A stretch of DNA of 64,000 nucleotides from SLNP01 sp964568875 (GTDB lineage: Bacteria > Bacteroidota > Bacteroidia > Bacteroidales > VadinHA17). Shown here one piece after another: positions 41,663 to 51,348 of the stretch; position 1 is the stretch's first letter; the number at the start of each line of letters is the position of its first letter. The stretch covers positions 1-64,000 of the forward strand of contig CAZMSH010000020.1 in assembly GCA_964568875.1 (NCBI GenBank), given 5' to 3'. The translations under genes were made by a program, and so were the position numbers. Under the pieces are notes generated by a model, which did no database searches, had not been told where the DNA came from, and saw only the letters and a program-made list of their open reading frames with translations.

Positions 41663-43255
41663 TTACCAGCTGTTAGTCAGTACCTTCCCCGGTGTTAAGC
41701 CTGTGTGAATCTGATTGTCAATTACCATTTTGCCATTAACCATTACATAGAAAATCCCTTCAGGATATTCTGTCGGACTCTCATACGTCGCTTTATCGGA
41801 AACGGTAAGCGGATCAAAAATCACAATATCGGCAAAAGCCCCGTTCCTTATTATTCCTCTGTCCCAGAGACCAAGCCTCTCTGCCGGTGCCGATGTCATT
41901 TTTCTCACAGCTTCTTCCCAGGTAAGAAGTTGCTTTTCTCTGGCGTATAGTCTCAGTACCCTTGGGAAGGTGCCAAATGATCGAGGGTGACCTGAATTAT
42001 CCTGCCTTCCTATGCTGCCATCAGAGCCTATCATTCCATACGGACTTTTAAGGAATGTTTCAAGATCATGGTCGGTCATATTATATGAGATGACACTCGA
42101 ACTTCCGTTTTTCTGGATTCTGATGGCTGCTTCAACAGGATCACAGTTCCACTTTTCAGCCAGGTCAGAGAGGAACGCCTTTTCCCGAACTACATACAGT
42201 GTATTGGCTCCTCCCCTGCGCTCGATATTGTCGCGCATTTCAGATCTCAAACGAATGCTCAGATCGGGATTGTCCAGTCTCTCATAGGAAGCCGCATTGC
42301 CTCCCTCCCTTGCCCAAGCCGGAAATATGGCGCTCCACAGGTTGGTGCTTGAAGCAGTATACGGGTATTGGTCGAATCTGATGTCCAGACCCCTTTCTCT
42401 GGCCTCTTCAATTATGCCCAGCACCTCTTCCGATTTATTCCAGACCGGTTTCCCCAGGCATTTCAAATGTGATATCTGTACCCTTATTCCTGCCTCTTCA
42501 CCTATAAGTATAGCTTCCTTTACAGCCTCTAACAGTCCAATATTGTAATCACTTTCATCGCGCAGGTGGCTCACATAAAGGCCATTATATTTAGCTGCAA
42601 CCCTTGCCAGTTCAATAATCTCAGTGGTTTCAGCATAATTGCCCGGCGTGTAGTAGAGTCCTGTTGATAAACCGAAAGCACCCTCCTGCATTGACAGTGC
42701 GACCAGTTGCTTCATTTCTGAAAGCTCGGCATCGGTCGGAGGCCGGTTTTCGCTACCCATCACCTCTCGCCTTATAGTATTATGTCCTGTCAGAGTTGCA
42801 TAGTTGATGCTGACACCCTTCTCCGTTACCCGGTCGAGAAACTCCCCCACAGGCAGAGGCGCACCGCCACAATTGCCCGCCACAATGGTCGTAAGACCTT
42901 GCCGTAAAGAATTTTCAGCCTGCGGCATACTCAGAATACCCGTATTTGAATGAGTATGAATATCTATGAATCCGGGTGTCACAAACATTCCTGAAGCGTC
43001 GACTCTGCGTTTTGCTTTGGCGGAACCAAGGGCTCCTATAGTATGTATCTTGTCGCCGATTATCCCGATATCAGCTCTGAACCATGGGTTTCCGGTTCCG
43101 TCAATTACCCTTCCATTTTCAATAATATAATCGTAGGTGGGAGTTTCCTGTAACGGATAACTCTCGCCGGCGATATGCAGGTTTCTATTGGAGCTAATGA
43201 ATGACAACAGGCAGACTGCCGGCAGGAGCAACAGTATTAATGCATTCTTTTTCAT
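41663..43255 (-). CDS. N-acyl-D-amino-acid deacylase-like amidohydrolase, exported
   Basis: 530 residues from ATG 43255 (the frame extends to 43279, but MKKNALILLLLPAVCLLSF is the natural signal sequence). D-aminoacylase/amidohydrolase family: metal ligands in FIDIHTHSNTG, a bridging cysteine/carboxylate region (VAGNCGG), later YVSHLRDES, VQISHLKCLG and IGSDGSIGRQD. Family members release D-amino acids or cleave related N-acyl bonds; exported versions may recycle peptidoglycan-derived D-amino acids. Monocistronic. Substrate not determinable from sequence. Confidence 0.85.
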   Translation of the reverse strand: MKKNALILLLLPAVCLLSFISSNRNLHIAGESYPLQETPTYDYIIENGRVIDGTGNPWFRADIGIIGDKIHTIGALGSAKAKRRVDASGMFVTPGFIDIHTHSNTGILSMPQAENSLRQGLTTIVAGNCGGAPLPVGEFLDRVTEKGVSINYATLTGHNTIRREVMGSENRPPTDAELSEMKQLVALSMQEGAFGLSTGLYYTPGNYAETTEIIELARVAAKYNGLYVSHLRDESDYNIGLLEAVKEAILIGEEAGIRVQISHLKCLGKPVWNKSEEVLGIIEEARERGLDIRFDQYPYTASSTNLWSAIFPAWAREGGNAASYERLDNPDLSIRLRSEMRDNIERRGGANTLYVVREKAFLSDLAEKWNCDPVEAAIRIQKNGSSSVISYNMTDHDLETFLKSPYGMIGSDGSIGRQDNSGHPRSFGTFPRVLRLYAREKQLLTWEEAVRKMTSAPAERLGLWDRGIIRNGAFADIVIFDPLTVSDKATYESPTEYPEGIFYVMVNGKMVIDNQIHTGLTPGKVLTNSW

Positions 43256-43445
43256 GGTCAGCAGGGATGGAACCAACAAATTTATTGATCAGTTTTGAAA
43301 AATTGCAGTATTTGCAGGATTTTTATTCTTCACTGATTAACGATATTTATTTTATAAAACACATTGATAATCCTGAACAAATATTGTCTCAGCAAATAAA
43401 TCAGATAAAAAATTCGAAAATCCGGTCAAAAAAGTCAAAAAATAT

Positions 43446-43475
43446 TTTGTCGTTTCAGTCATTTAACTATATTTG
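43446..43475 (+). promoter_or_regulatory. Orphan rightward promoter
   Basis: TTTG at 43446-43449 and a perfect TATATTTG -7 box at 43468-43475 with an 18-bp spacer. It points right into about 190 bp that hold no open frame and end in the terminator at 43637-43669, so it may drive a small RNA. Confidence 0.6.
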
Positions 43476-43481
43476 TAGTTG

Positions 43482-43669
43482 AGTTTGCATTAATCTGAGA
43501 GAGCGATCATTACATTTTTTCAACACCCGGAAACGTATTTATCTCTTTTTCTGGCTATTGCAGACAATAACAATGATAATTCTTCTGTCTAAACTAACCT
43601 TAGTTTGGTTTGAACATGTGGGCCGCCAGGCCATTTACCCGGATGAATCCTCTATCATCCGGGTTTTTT
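43482..43669 (+). ncRNA. Candidate small RNA between orphan promoter and terminator
   Basis: About 188 nt from the predicted start to the end of the terminator T run. It carries no reasonable open frame. The last ~65 nt contain a GGCC-GCCA-GGCC mini-hairpin and the 10-bp terminator stem, and are duplicated at 51283-51348. RNA family not recognised. Inferred from promoter and terminator only. Confidence 0.4.
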
Positions 43670-43673
43670 GATT
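43607..43673 (+). repeat. Duplicated two-hairpin terminator module, copy 1
   Basis: About 67 bp, nearly identical to 51283-51348 (a few substitutions and a one-base indel). Both copies are in the same orientation and bracket the sigma-FecR-SusCD cluster. Confidence 0.85.
43637..43669 (+). terminator. Rho-independent terminator
   Basis: Ten-base-pair perfect stem ACCCGGATGA / TCATCCGGGT with an eight-base loop followed by six T. Rightward. Confidence 0.85.
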
Positions 43674-43695
43674 TATCATAACACGTTAATGAAAT

Positions 43696-43727
43696 GAGAC
43701 TCCATCGGTAGATACAGATGGAGTCTC
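43696..43727 (-). terminator. Hairpin after the SusCD cluster
   Basis: Perfect 10-bp stem GAGACTCCAT / ATGGAGTCTC with a 12-base loop, 50 bp after the last gene of the leftward cluster. The following T tract is weak (ATTTCATT), so it may stabilise the mRNA end or terminate inefficiently. Confidence 0.6.
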
Positions 43728-43776
43728 TTAAGTATAGTCATAGCCGGAGTTAAAATATTCATCCGGCAGAAATCGG

Positions 43777-44328
43777 TCAGGGTCTGATTCTCAGCCTGAA
43801 AATTTTATAATTTTCACTAGGCGCCAGATCTCTCTTTGTTAGCACAATATACATATAATGGTCGGCTGTTGGAGAGGTTGAGAATCTTAGTTTGCCGAAG
43901 CTGCTGTTAGCAGTTATAGTTGTTATACCATTATCGAGAAGAGTATAATCAACATCAGCCACTGCAGTAGTTTCGAGTAGGACCCATTGGTCATGACCAG
44001 GTTGTTCCAGCACCAGCTTATTGGAGTTGATATCTCTGTAAACCTTATCAGCCACATAGTATCCTATTTCCATGTTTTGTTTTTGATGAGCGCCAACAAG
44101 GGAAACCTGTAGAGCGGTATCTGCATGAGCACCATTTATAGTTGTGTTCCAAAAACTACCGGTACTAGACCATGAATAATTTACCGAAGGGCTTCCTGAC
44201 AGATTTGAGAATTCAACGACAGGAGGACCGTCATATCTCATATCATTCAGGTTTTCAAAACATGACTGGTTCAGCATGGCCAATCCCACGATGGTAGTCA
44301 AGATTATTAACTTTTTCATAATTATCAT
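43777..44328 (-). CDS. Lipoprotein downstream of SusD, unknown domain
   Basis: 183 residues (181 from the second ATG). Lipoprotein signal ending in LNQSC, followed by a beta-rich domain (VVEFSNLSGSP..., DYTLLDNGITTITANSSFGKLRF, YMYIVLTKRDLAPSENYKIFRLRI). Position and pattern resemble the small surface lipoproteins (DUF1735/DUF4843-like) that accompany SusCD pairs. Fourteen bp after the SusD gene, hence cotranscribed. Likely an accessory substrate-binding lipoprotein (inferred). Confidence 0.7.
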   Translation of the reverse strand: MIIMKKLIILTTIVGLAMLNQSCFENLNDMRYDGPPVVEFSNLSGSPSVNYSWSSTGSFWNTTINGAHADTALQVSLVGAHQKQNMEIGYYVADKVYRDINSNKLVLEQPGHDQWVLLETTAVADVDYTLLDNGITTITANSSFGKLRFSTSPTADHYMYIVLTKRDLAPSENYKIFRLRIRP

Positions 44329-44342
44329 GTTTTAACAAATTA

Positions 44343-45800
44343 TTAATAACCGGGATTCTGCTTGCAGTTTGGATTTGAAGAGATCTCGCTTTCAGGGATC
44401 CTTTCCACGACCCGGTAATTTTCGAAATCAAGAGGGGTTCCGGCATCAACGCCGTCAATTCCTTTACGTATACCCATTCCTCTGCGTCTGAGGTCGAACC
44501 AACGGTGCGACATTTCACTGAAGAACTCTACTCTTTTCTCTGTAAGCAGCAGATCGATAAACGCTTCTTTGGTAGCTGCATCAATTGTTAGATGTCCTAT
44601 ATTACGGTTGTTACGGAGCTCTTGCAGATAATACTTTGCATCGTCAAGTTCATCGAGTTCAGCTGATGCTTCAGCTGCAATGAAGTACATCTCCGCCATT
44701 CTGATCACCTTGATATCGTCCCAGTAACGTTCACCACGGTAACTTGAGTATTTATCCTGATAACTGCAAAGTTGTCCGCCTTTGATTTTCTGATAGTACA
44801 TCTGACCTGCAGGATGGCCTTCAAGTCCGTATGCATCGAGTAGATTTAAAAGATCTTGTCTAAGGATTACATCACCATAACCTTCTCCTGTTTCAGGGAA
44901 GTAAGAAGCCATACCGGCAACGCTTTCATTCATAGAGGGTCTGTCAGCTTCTGTGAAACCAAGTTCGAAAATTGATTCTGCGCCCGGAGCATTGGCAAAT
45001 ACTGCAAGATATGAGTCCTTATCAGTTGCATTTACCAGACCGTTGGGAGCTTCACTAATTACATCGTTGGCATAACTTAGAGCCTGCCCCCAGTTACCCA
45101 TGTAAAGGTTTACGCGTGCAAGCATTGCCTTAACGGCTATTTTGGTAAACCTGTAGGGGTATTTGTCCTGTCCCAGAAGGCCCTCTGCTGTTGTCAGATC
45201 ATCGAGTACAAGCTGATAACCCTGCTGGATTGTTCCTCGTTCAGGGAAGGTAGTTTCATCAACTCCCAGGAAGGGTGTTGTTTTGATTATAACTCCGAGA
45301 GGTTGACCTTCAACAAGTGGTTGTTGGTACATGTATGGACGTGCATATATTCTGAGCAGGTCAAAATAGAGGTACGCTCTCATGGCATGTGATTCACCTT
45401 TGGCCTTGTTTATTCTTGCCTCGGTGGCATCTACATTTTCTATGTAGTAGAGAATAGAGTTGAGCCTGTTAATGTCATTATACAAACGTGTCCAGACACC
45501 GAATCCTGCCCCCTCCATATTGGTGGGGTGATTAACCATACGGCCGGCATTTGTTTGTGCAATATCCATCTGGTCGGCCAGCAATTCTCCGGCAAGGTTC
45601 ATTTCGCGATGGTTATATGTTCCTGCCTGCATGCGGTTATACAGGCCTGCCAGGGTAGCCTCTATACCTTCAATGTCAGAGAGAGCTGTTTCAGATGCCA
45701 TCGCATCCCTAGGGAATCTTTCAAGGAAATCTTCGCATGATGTACAGAGCAATATACTTACCATGAAAAGAATCGACAGTATATAATTATGTTTTTGCAT
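44343..45800 (-). CDS. SusD/RagB-family surface lipoprotein
   Basis: 485 residues. Lipoprotein signal (ILLCTSC, Cys22), then EDFLERFPRDAMASETAL. The family pattern GESHAMRAYLYFDLLRIYARPY, the TPR-like helices, LTEKRVEFFSEMSHRWFDLRR and the final NPNCKQNPGY are present. Partner of the SusC at 45821-49165, 20 bp upstream. Substrate unknown; the cluster contains no enzyme gene that would reveal it. Confidence 0.95.
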   Translation of the reverse strand: MQKHNYILSILFMVSILLCTSCEDFLERFPRDAMASETALSDIEGIEATLAGLYNRMQAGTYNHREMNLAGELLADQMDIAQTNAGRMVNHPTNMEGAGFGVWTRLYNDINRLNSILYYIENVDATEARINKAKGESHAMRAYLYFDLLRIYARPYMYQQPLVEGQPLGVIIKTTPFLGVDETTFPERGTIQQGYQLVLDDLTTAEGLLGQDKYPYRFTKIAVKAMLARVNLYMGNWGQALSYANDVISEAPNGLVNATDKDSYLAVFANAPGAESIFELGFTEADRPSMNESVAGMASYFPETGEGYGDVILRQDLLNLLDAYGLEGHPAGQMYYQKIKGGQLCSYQDKYSSYRGERYWDDIKVIRMAEMYFIAAEASAELDELDDAKYYLQELRNNRNIGHLTIDAATKEAFIDLLLTEKRVEFFSEMSHRWFDLRRRGMGIRKGIDGVDAGTPLDFENYRVVERIPESEISSNPNCKQNPGY

Positions 45801-45820
45801 AACAATTCTTTTTTAGGGTG

Positions 45821-48800
45821 TTAGAAATTTGTTTTCAGGCCTACTGTAAAGGATTTACCTTGTGGATAAGTGCCAAAATCAGAACCGGTAAACTCAGGAT
45901 CAGTTCCTGAGTAATCTGTCCATGTAACCAGGTTTGTACCTCTGGCGAACAGAGTAAATCCTGTTACACCGTAACGCTCTGTGTACCTTTTGGGTATAGT
46001 GTATTGGATGCTAACATCCTTTAACCTGATATAATCAACCCTTTCGAGCATATGAGAAGACATGACATTAGGCCCCCTGACACTTCCCTCATATCTATTA
46101 CCGTAAACGGGCTTCGGAACATCAGTGATCTGTCCGGGGGTAAGCCATCTGTTTGTATAAACCTTCGAGTATTGGTTTCTATCGCCTGTGCCTAAGAACC
46201 AATATCTTGCATCGGAAAGGTACCTGTAGCTTCCGCCTGAATATTGGAAGAAGAACGATGCTCTTAACCCACCATAGCTGAATTCGTTTGTTAAGCCTCC
46301 GAACCTTCTTGGTTGTATCGGCCCGACCCAGTGTCTGTCATCAGCTGTAGGCTGATAAGTAATATTCCAGTCCTTATCATAATACATAGGTCTGCCGTCG
46401 GCAGGATTTACACCTGCCCAGATGTTAATATAGTAGTCATCTATTGACTGTCCTACAGCTCTGCGGTCGCTGAAGAAATCCTGTCCTGGCAATAACTCAA
46501 GTATTTCATTTCTGACAAAGGTGAAGTTAAGGTTCGTTCTCCAGGTAAAACTTCCTCTTTGAAAGTTTGTTGTGTTAACCGTTAATTCAAATCCCTCATT
46601 AAGGGTCCTTCCAATATTTTCTGTAATGCTCGTCCATCCGGTGGATGGTGGTAATGGCCTGCTAAGCAAGAGTTGCTCAGACCAACGTCTGAAAATATCG
46701 AAGTCAACACTCAGTTTGCCCCTGAACATTGCTGCACTTACAGCCAGGTTCAATGTAGTGCTTTCTTCCCAGGTAAGGCTCTCGTTTGGAAGTTGAGTAG
46801 GATAAAGGCCCACGTCACCCATATATTGGGTTCCGCCGCTCCAGAGTCCCAGTGCAGCATATGTTCCTGATGCATCAGTACCTGAAGTTCCGTAGCTTAG
46901 TTTAAGCATCAGATTGTCCAGTTTATCGATTGATGACATGAATGACTCTGATGACATTCTCCACCCGGCTGCTATGGCTGGAAATAATCCCCATTTTGTC
47001 TCGGCCCCGAATCGTGAACTGCCATCATACCTTGAAGTAAGAGTAAGGATGTACCTGTCATCATACGTATAGTGAAGGCGACCAAAAGCTCCCATACTAG
47101 CTCTTGCTGTTTCATTACCCCCCCAATATGTAGCCAGGGCTGCCGCATTAATAACATTAATGTTAGGATTGGGGAAGTTTTCACCAGTTACAGCTGTTCT
47201 CCTGTATATCCTTTCATAGGTTTCCCATCCGATTACTCCGCTAATGCTATGATTGCCGGGGAAGAGGTGATTGTAGTTCAGTGTTTGTGTTGTCTGTACA
47301 GAGTAAATAGATGTTTCGTAATTTCTGAGTGCACCATTGGCAGCGAGTCCATCGCTGGCTCTCGGGTCGTACCACTGTTCCTCGTCACTGTGGTTGTAGT
47401 CAACACCAAAAGCTGATCTGAAGGCCAGGTCTTTTGTAATATTATATGTTGCTCCCGTATTAATGATACCCTTCACGTTCATTGCTGTATTGAAGTCGTA
47501 AAAAGCACTGTTGAGGAAATGAGAAGGATAAGCACCAAAGACGCTTCGGGGTGCTCCGAAGAAGTTGCCTTCATCATCATAAATAGGTTCAACCGGTGGT
47601 ATACCTGCACCGGCACGGACCGGGCTTGACCAAGCACCTTCCAGCCTGGTCGTATTTTGTTTTGTCAGATTGGCATTTATCTGAGTGTCGAATTTGAGCT
47701 TGTTTGAAGCATCATGATCGAGGTTGAGCCTGAAACTTGTCCTTGAAAAGTCATATTTAATCACATGGCCTTCCGTACTGTTGTGTGATATGGCAGTATA
47801 GAACCTTGTTGATTCACTGCCACCCCTGGCTGTAACACGGGCCTCTACGATATTGCCCTGTCTGAAAGCCTCATCCTGCCAGTTGTAATTTGGAGAGGTA
47901 CTGTAATCAGGCTGCCCGTCAGTTCCAAGTTGGTACCACCCCCTGGTCACGCCCAACTGTATACGGTTAAGATATTGAGATGCAGTCAAACCATAGCGGT
48001 TTGCAAATCGTTCGGCATCCCACTGTGCCCATTGGGGCCCTGTCATTACATCCGCTTTGCGGACAGGTGAGGTGATGCCTCTGGAGAGTTCAAAGGAAAA
48101 GTCTGTTTTATCAGAAGCCTTTCCTCTTTTCGTGGTAATAAGAATGACACCTGCAGCACCTCTGGCTCCATAGATAGCGGAAGCGGAAGCATCCTTGAGA
48201 ATGTCCATGGATTCGATATCATTGAAATCGATTGCAGAAAGAACACTTTCTGAAGGAGTCCTGCCACCGATGCTGCCTGAGTGAACCTCCACACCATCAA
48301 CAATGTATAGTGGTGTGTTACTTGCAAATGAGCCTATTCCCCTTACGATTACCGAGACGCTTCCACCCGGAACACCATCTGATGCAGTTATCTGGACACC
48401 TGCGGCGCGTCCCTGCATAGCCCTCTGAAGCGAAAGTACCGGCATGCCTTCAAGATCGGTTGCCCGCACAGATGAAATTGACCCGGTAATATCTCTTCTT
48501 CGTTGTGTTGTGTAGCCGGTTACCACTACCTCGTCGAGAGCTTTCATCTCAACAGCCAAGGTAACATCAATTACCGTATTTTGCCCCACTGGTACAAGTT
48601 TTTCCTTGTACCCCACGAATGAGAATTTCAATATAACCTGTCTGTTGGGGACGTTTATTGTGTAGTTACCTTCAGTATCGGTTGTTACACCAGATGTTGT
48701 TCCCTGAATGACTATAGTGACACCCGGAAGACTCTCACCGGTATGGTCATCGGTAACGCGGCCTGTAATTGTTATCTGCTGCTGTCTGGTGATATCTTCT

Positions 48801-49165
48801 TTATCAAGCAGTACAACGAAATTATCTTTTATCTCCAGAAAGGACATATCAGCCTGGTTCAGGGCGTTATGCAGCACATCCTTTATTGGCTTGTCAACAA
48901 AAGACAGGCTGATATACTTGTCGAGCCCCGGAAGGTCATCGTTATAGAGAAAGTTTATTCCTCCGATCTTCTCGATCTCATTGACAACTTCCCTTACTTT
49001 AACGTTTCTCATCTCCAAAGATATCAATGCGTTCTGCGAAAACATATCTGTCGCATAAGCAGTGAACACGGAGACCAGAAACAGTAGGACGGTAAATTTC
49101 ATGGCCAGGAAAATCTTTTTGACATTTCGGATAAGGAGAATGTCTGGTTTAGGTTTGTTTTTCAT
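45821..49165 (-). CDS. SusC-family TonB-dependent transporter with STN signalling domain
   Basis: About 1114 residues from ATG 49165 (the frame is open to 49282, but the preceding 39 residues lack signal-peptide character). Signal segment (MKFTVLLFLVSVFTAYATDMFSQ), STN domain (about 45-115: ISLEMRNVKVREVVNEIEKIGGINFLYNDD...), carboxypeptidase-regulatory domain (ITGRVTDDHTGESLPGVTIVIQG), LDEVVVTGYTTQRRRD TonB region, plug and barrel ending KTNF. The STN domain couples transport to the FecR/sigma pair encoded upstream, so the operon is probably autoinduced by its substrate. Confidence 0.95.
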   Translation of the reverse strand: MKNKPKPDILLIRNVKKIFLAMKFTVLLFLVSVFTAYATDMFSQNALISLEMRNVKVREVVNEIEKIGGINFLYNDDLPGLDKYISLSFVDKPIKDVLHNALNQADMSFLEIKDNFVVLLDKEDITRQQQITITGRVTDDHTGESLPGVTIVIQGTTSGVTTDTEGNYTINVPNRQVILKFSFVGYKEKLVPVGQNTVIDVTLAVEMKALDEVVVTGYTTQRRRDITGSISSVRATDLEGMPVLSLQRAMQGRAAGVQITASDGVPGGSVSVIVRGIGSFASNTPLYIVDGVEVHSGSIGGRTPSESVLSAIDFNDIESMDILKDASASAIYGARGAAGVILITTKRGKASDKTDFSFELSRGITSPVRKADVMTGPQWAQWDAERFANRYGLTASQYLNRIQLGVTRGWYQLGTDGQPDYSTSPNYNWQDEAFRQGNIVEARVTARGGSESTRFYTAISHNSTEGHVIKYDFSRTSFRLNLDHDASNKLKFDTQINANLTKQNTTRLEGAWSSPVRAGAGIPPVEPIYDDEGNFFGAPRSVFGAYPSHFLNSAFYDFNTAMNVKGIINTGATYNITKDLAFRSAFGVDYNHSDEEQWYDPRASDGLAANGALRNYETSIYSVQTTQTLNYNHLFPGNHSISGVIGWETYERIYRRTAVTGENFPNPNINVINAAALATYWGGNETARASMGAFGRLHYTYDDRYILTLTSRYDGSSRFGAETKWGLFPAIAAGWRMSSESFMSSIDKLDNLMLKLSYGTSGTDASGTYAALGLWSGGTQYMGDVGLYPTQLPNESLTWEESTTLNLAVSAAMFRGKLSVDFDIFRRWSEQLLLSRPLPPSTGWTSITENIGRTLNEGFELTVNTTNFQRGSFTWRTNLNFTFVRNEILELLPGQDFFSDRRAVGQSIDDYYINIWAGVNPADGRPMYYDKDWNITYQPTADDRHWVGPIQPRRFGGLTNEFSYGGLRASFFFQYSGGSYRYLSDARYWFLGTGDRNQYSKVYTNRWLTPGQITDVPKPVYGNRYEGSVRGPNVMSSHMLERVDYIRLKDVSIQYTIPKRYTERYGVTGFTLFARGTNLVTWTDYSGTDPEFTGSDFGTYPQGKSFTVGLKTNF

Positions 49166-49320
49166 AACTTTGATCAGTTTTTTGTTAAACGAAGAATCCA
49201 CTGTTAAACAGGGGGTTTCAGTTAAGCAATTTTTGCCGGAAGATGTTGCAGCATTTTCCGGCTTTTGATTTATCATAGGCAATTGTTTTATTGGTTAGAC
49301 ATCCGTTATTGTTGTATAAT

Positions 49321-50439
49321 TTATTTATATATCATTACCTGATTTTTGTTTATCTGGTAGTTTATTCCCGATGCACTCGCAATCGCTTTCAAGGCCTCTT
49401 CTACTGTCACATTTTCAAGAGTTCCGGTAAATCTTATTGACTTGACAGATTTGTCCTGGAAGGTAATTTCAATATTGTAGAACCTTTCAAGCTTTGGAGC
49501 CAGATCCTCAAGGGTTTCTCCGGAAAACGTCAGTCTGCCATCCTTCCAGGAAGTCAGGGTTTCACTATTGACAATACGGGAAATGACAATATTCGGTTTT
49601 GCTGACAGTCTCTCAAAGGTGGAGTCTACCTTAGTTTTTTCGAAAATCTGCTCGCTTAGAGAAATGATCTCCATGCCCTGGTTCTCCCTCGAATATGTTA
49701 GTTTCTGATTGAGTGATAGTCTTACAGGTTTTGATTGAAGTCCGTTATCATCAACCAGAAGTATTTCAACCTTGCCGCTAATAAGAGTTGCCTCACTTGT
49801 TGCCTCTTCAGGGTATGATTTAACATTAAACTCTGTACCGTGAACTTTTATGATAATGTCTCTGGTGTTGACAGTGAAGATGGAGTTATTCATTGGTACA
49901 ACCTTGAAGTAGGCTTCACCTGCGATAGTTACTGCCCGGTTCCCCTTTGCGAAATCTGAACAATAGGTCATAGTACTGCCGGCATTTACCCATACCTGCG
50001 ACCCGTCTGGTAAAGTAACGTTGGTTCTGGATCCCTTCGGTACCGAGACCTGATGAACAGTGGTATCCAGTTTCTCATAGTTAATGATTCTGAGACAAAG
50101 TAATGCAGATAGCCCGGCCAGGAATAACACTGTTGCTGCAACAGTTATTTTTGTAAAGCTTAAAAGTCTCTTATTACTTTTCCTGTCTATTTCCGCTGAT
50201 GCCAGGGATGTTCTAAGTACAAACCTGTCCCAGGATTCGTCAATGATCTTATCCTTGTCCGGGTGGTCACGATCCTCAAGCCATATTCTTTTCAGTGCAA
50301 AGTAATGTAAGCGGTTCTGACGTTTCTCTTCTAACCATTCTAAAAGATGATCAGTCTCTTTATCGTCGGCACTTCCAGATAGATAGTTGTATATTATCGT
50401 ATCAATGTTTTCTTTTTCTTTCATATGAGAAGTTATCAA
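49321..50439 (-). CDS. FecR-family anti-sigma factor
   Basis: 372 residues (start may be ATG 50424). Cytoplasmic N-terminal DUF4880-like helices (LSGSADDKETDHLLEWL..., about 10-85), one transmembrane helix (about 95-113, VAATVLFLAGLSALLCL), then the periplasmic FecR domain (VPKGSRTNVTLPDGSQVWVNAGSTMTY, VAIAGEAYFKV-like, VHGTEFNVKSY) and a C-terminal STN-like DUF4974 domain (LTFSGETLEDLAPKLERFYNI). It holds the ECF sigma factor until the SusC STN domain signals. Gap of 84 bp from the sigma gene. Confidence 0.95.
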   Translation of the reverse strand: MITSHMKEKENIDTIIYNYLSGSADDKETDHLLEWLEEKRQNRLHYFALKRIWLEDRDHPDKDKIIDESWDRFVLRTSLASAEIDRKSNKRLLSFTKITVAATVLFLAGLSALLCLRIINYEKLDTTVHQVSVPKGSRTNVTLPDGSQVWVNAGSTMTYCSDFAKGNRAVTIAGEAYFKVVPMNNSIFTVNTRDIIIKVHGTEFNVKSYPEEATSEATLISGKVEILLVDDNGLQSKPVRLSLNQKLTYSRENQGMEIISLSEQIFEKTKVDSTFERLSAKPNIVISRIVNSETLTSWKDGRLTFSGETLEDLAPKLERFYNIEITFQDKSVKSIRFTGTLENVTVEEALKAIASASGINYQINKNQVMIYK

Positions 50440-50523
50440 AGTAATGACGTATAACTGCCGGTTATCCCTAATGTTGAGGGAAGAAAAATTGAAGGAGCGT
50501 TCTTTTTGTTCAGGAAGAGTTAC

Positions 50524-51081
50524 CTATAAGTACTCTCTAAGCTCTTCCCGAAGAAGAGAGAGAGCCTTCGTCATATGATACTCAATTGTCTTTACCGTGA
50601 CATTAAGTTCTTTTGCAATCTCTTCATTCTTCATATTTTTTTTACGGCTCATTAAATAAATATTCCGTGTCCTTTCAGGTAATCTGGGAAGACTACTGTC
50701 AACAATTTCTTTGATCTCATTCTCAAACAGTTTGCATATGCCTTCTTCAAAACAGAGTTTATTAATGATCATGGATTCTTCAAGTCTATCCTTAATCATT
50801 TTATTATGCTGATGCACCACACTCCTATGTCGCAGGTATTGAATTGAACTGTTGTGGACAGCCCTGACGAGATAGGACTTAATGGAAGTATGGATGGTAA
50901 GTTCCCCCCGTCTCTCCCAAATCCTGAAAAACACATCTTGGACAAGATCCTCGGCAGCCTGAGTGTCAGCAGTATAAAACCCGGCATACTCTCTCAGGTC
51001 AAAAAAATACAGCCGGAATAGCTCTTTAAAAGCACTCTGATCATTTCTCCTTAATCTCTCTATCAGCTCTTTTTTATCCAA
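50524..51081 (-). CDS. ECF sigma-70 factor paired with FecR
   Basis: 185 residues. Region 2 (AFKELFRLYFFDLREYAGFYTADTQAAEDLVQDVFFRIWERR) and region 4 (LPRLPERTRNIYLMSRKKNMKNEEIAKELNVTVKTIEYHMTKAL) are clear. The start is TTG 51081: an in-frame TGA lies 18 bp upstream and no ATG or GTG is available before region 2. No good ribosome site is visible, which suggests weak translation. It should direct transcription of the SusC-SusD-lipoprotein operon when released by FecR. Confidence 0.92.
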   Translation of the reverse strand: MDKKELIERLRRNDQSAFKELFRLYFFDLREYAGFYTADTQAAEDLVQDVFFRIWERRGELTIHTSIKSYLVRAVHNSSIQYLRHRSVVHQHNKMIKDRLEESMIINKLCFEEGICKLFENEIKEIVDSSLPRLPERTRNIYLMSRKKNMKNEEIAKELNVTVKTIEYHMTKALSLLREELREYL

Positions 51082-51282
51082 AGCCGGGGGTCTTTGTCAT
51101 TATCAGACAGCCCATAATCAGACTGCCTTTATTACTGGCTTGCTTCGTATTTTTTAAACCCTTGCAATTTAACCTTTTTTATGAAAACGGACCTTGGCAA
51201 CGACAAATTGTGAATTAAAAGATGATCGTGATATTGCCTTTTTTGTTGCGATAATATCAGAAATAGCTCCTCAAACTAAACA

Positions 51283-51348
51283 GGTTTGAACAAGTCGGCC
51301 GCCAGGCCATTACCCGGATGAATCCTCTATCATCCGGGTTTTTTGATT
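51283..51348 (+). repeat. Duplicated two-hairpin terminator module, copy 2
   Basis: About 66 bp nearly identical to 43607-43673, with the same GGCC-GCCA-GGCC mini-hairpin and the same 10-bp terminator stem (51312-51321 / 51330-51339) followed by T6. Confidence 0.85.
51312..51344 (+). terminator. Rho-independent terminator
   Basis: Stem ACCCGGATGA / TCATCCGGGT, eight-base loop, six T. Rightward, with no coding gene directly upstream on the plus strand. Confidence 0.8.

Noticed and set aside
49166..49282. Upstream extension of the STN-type SusC
   Set aside because: The extra 39 residues are polar and lack signal character; ATG 49165 gives a sensible start.
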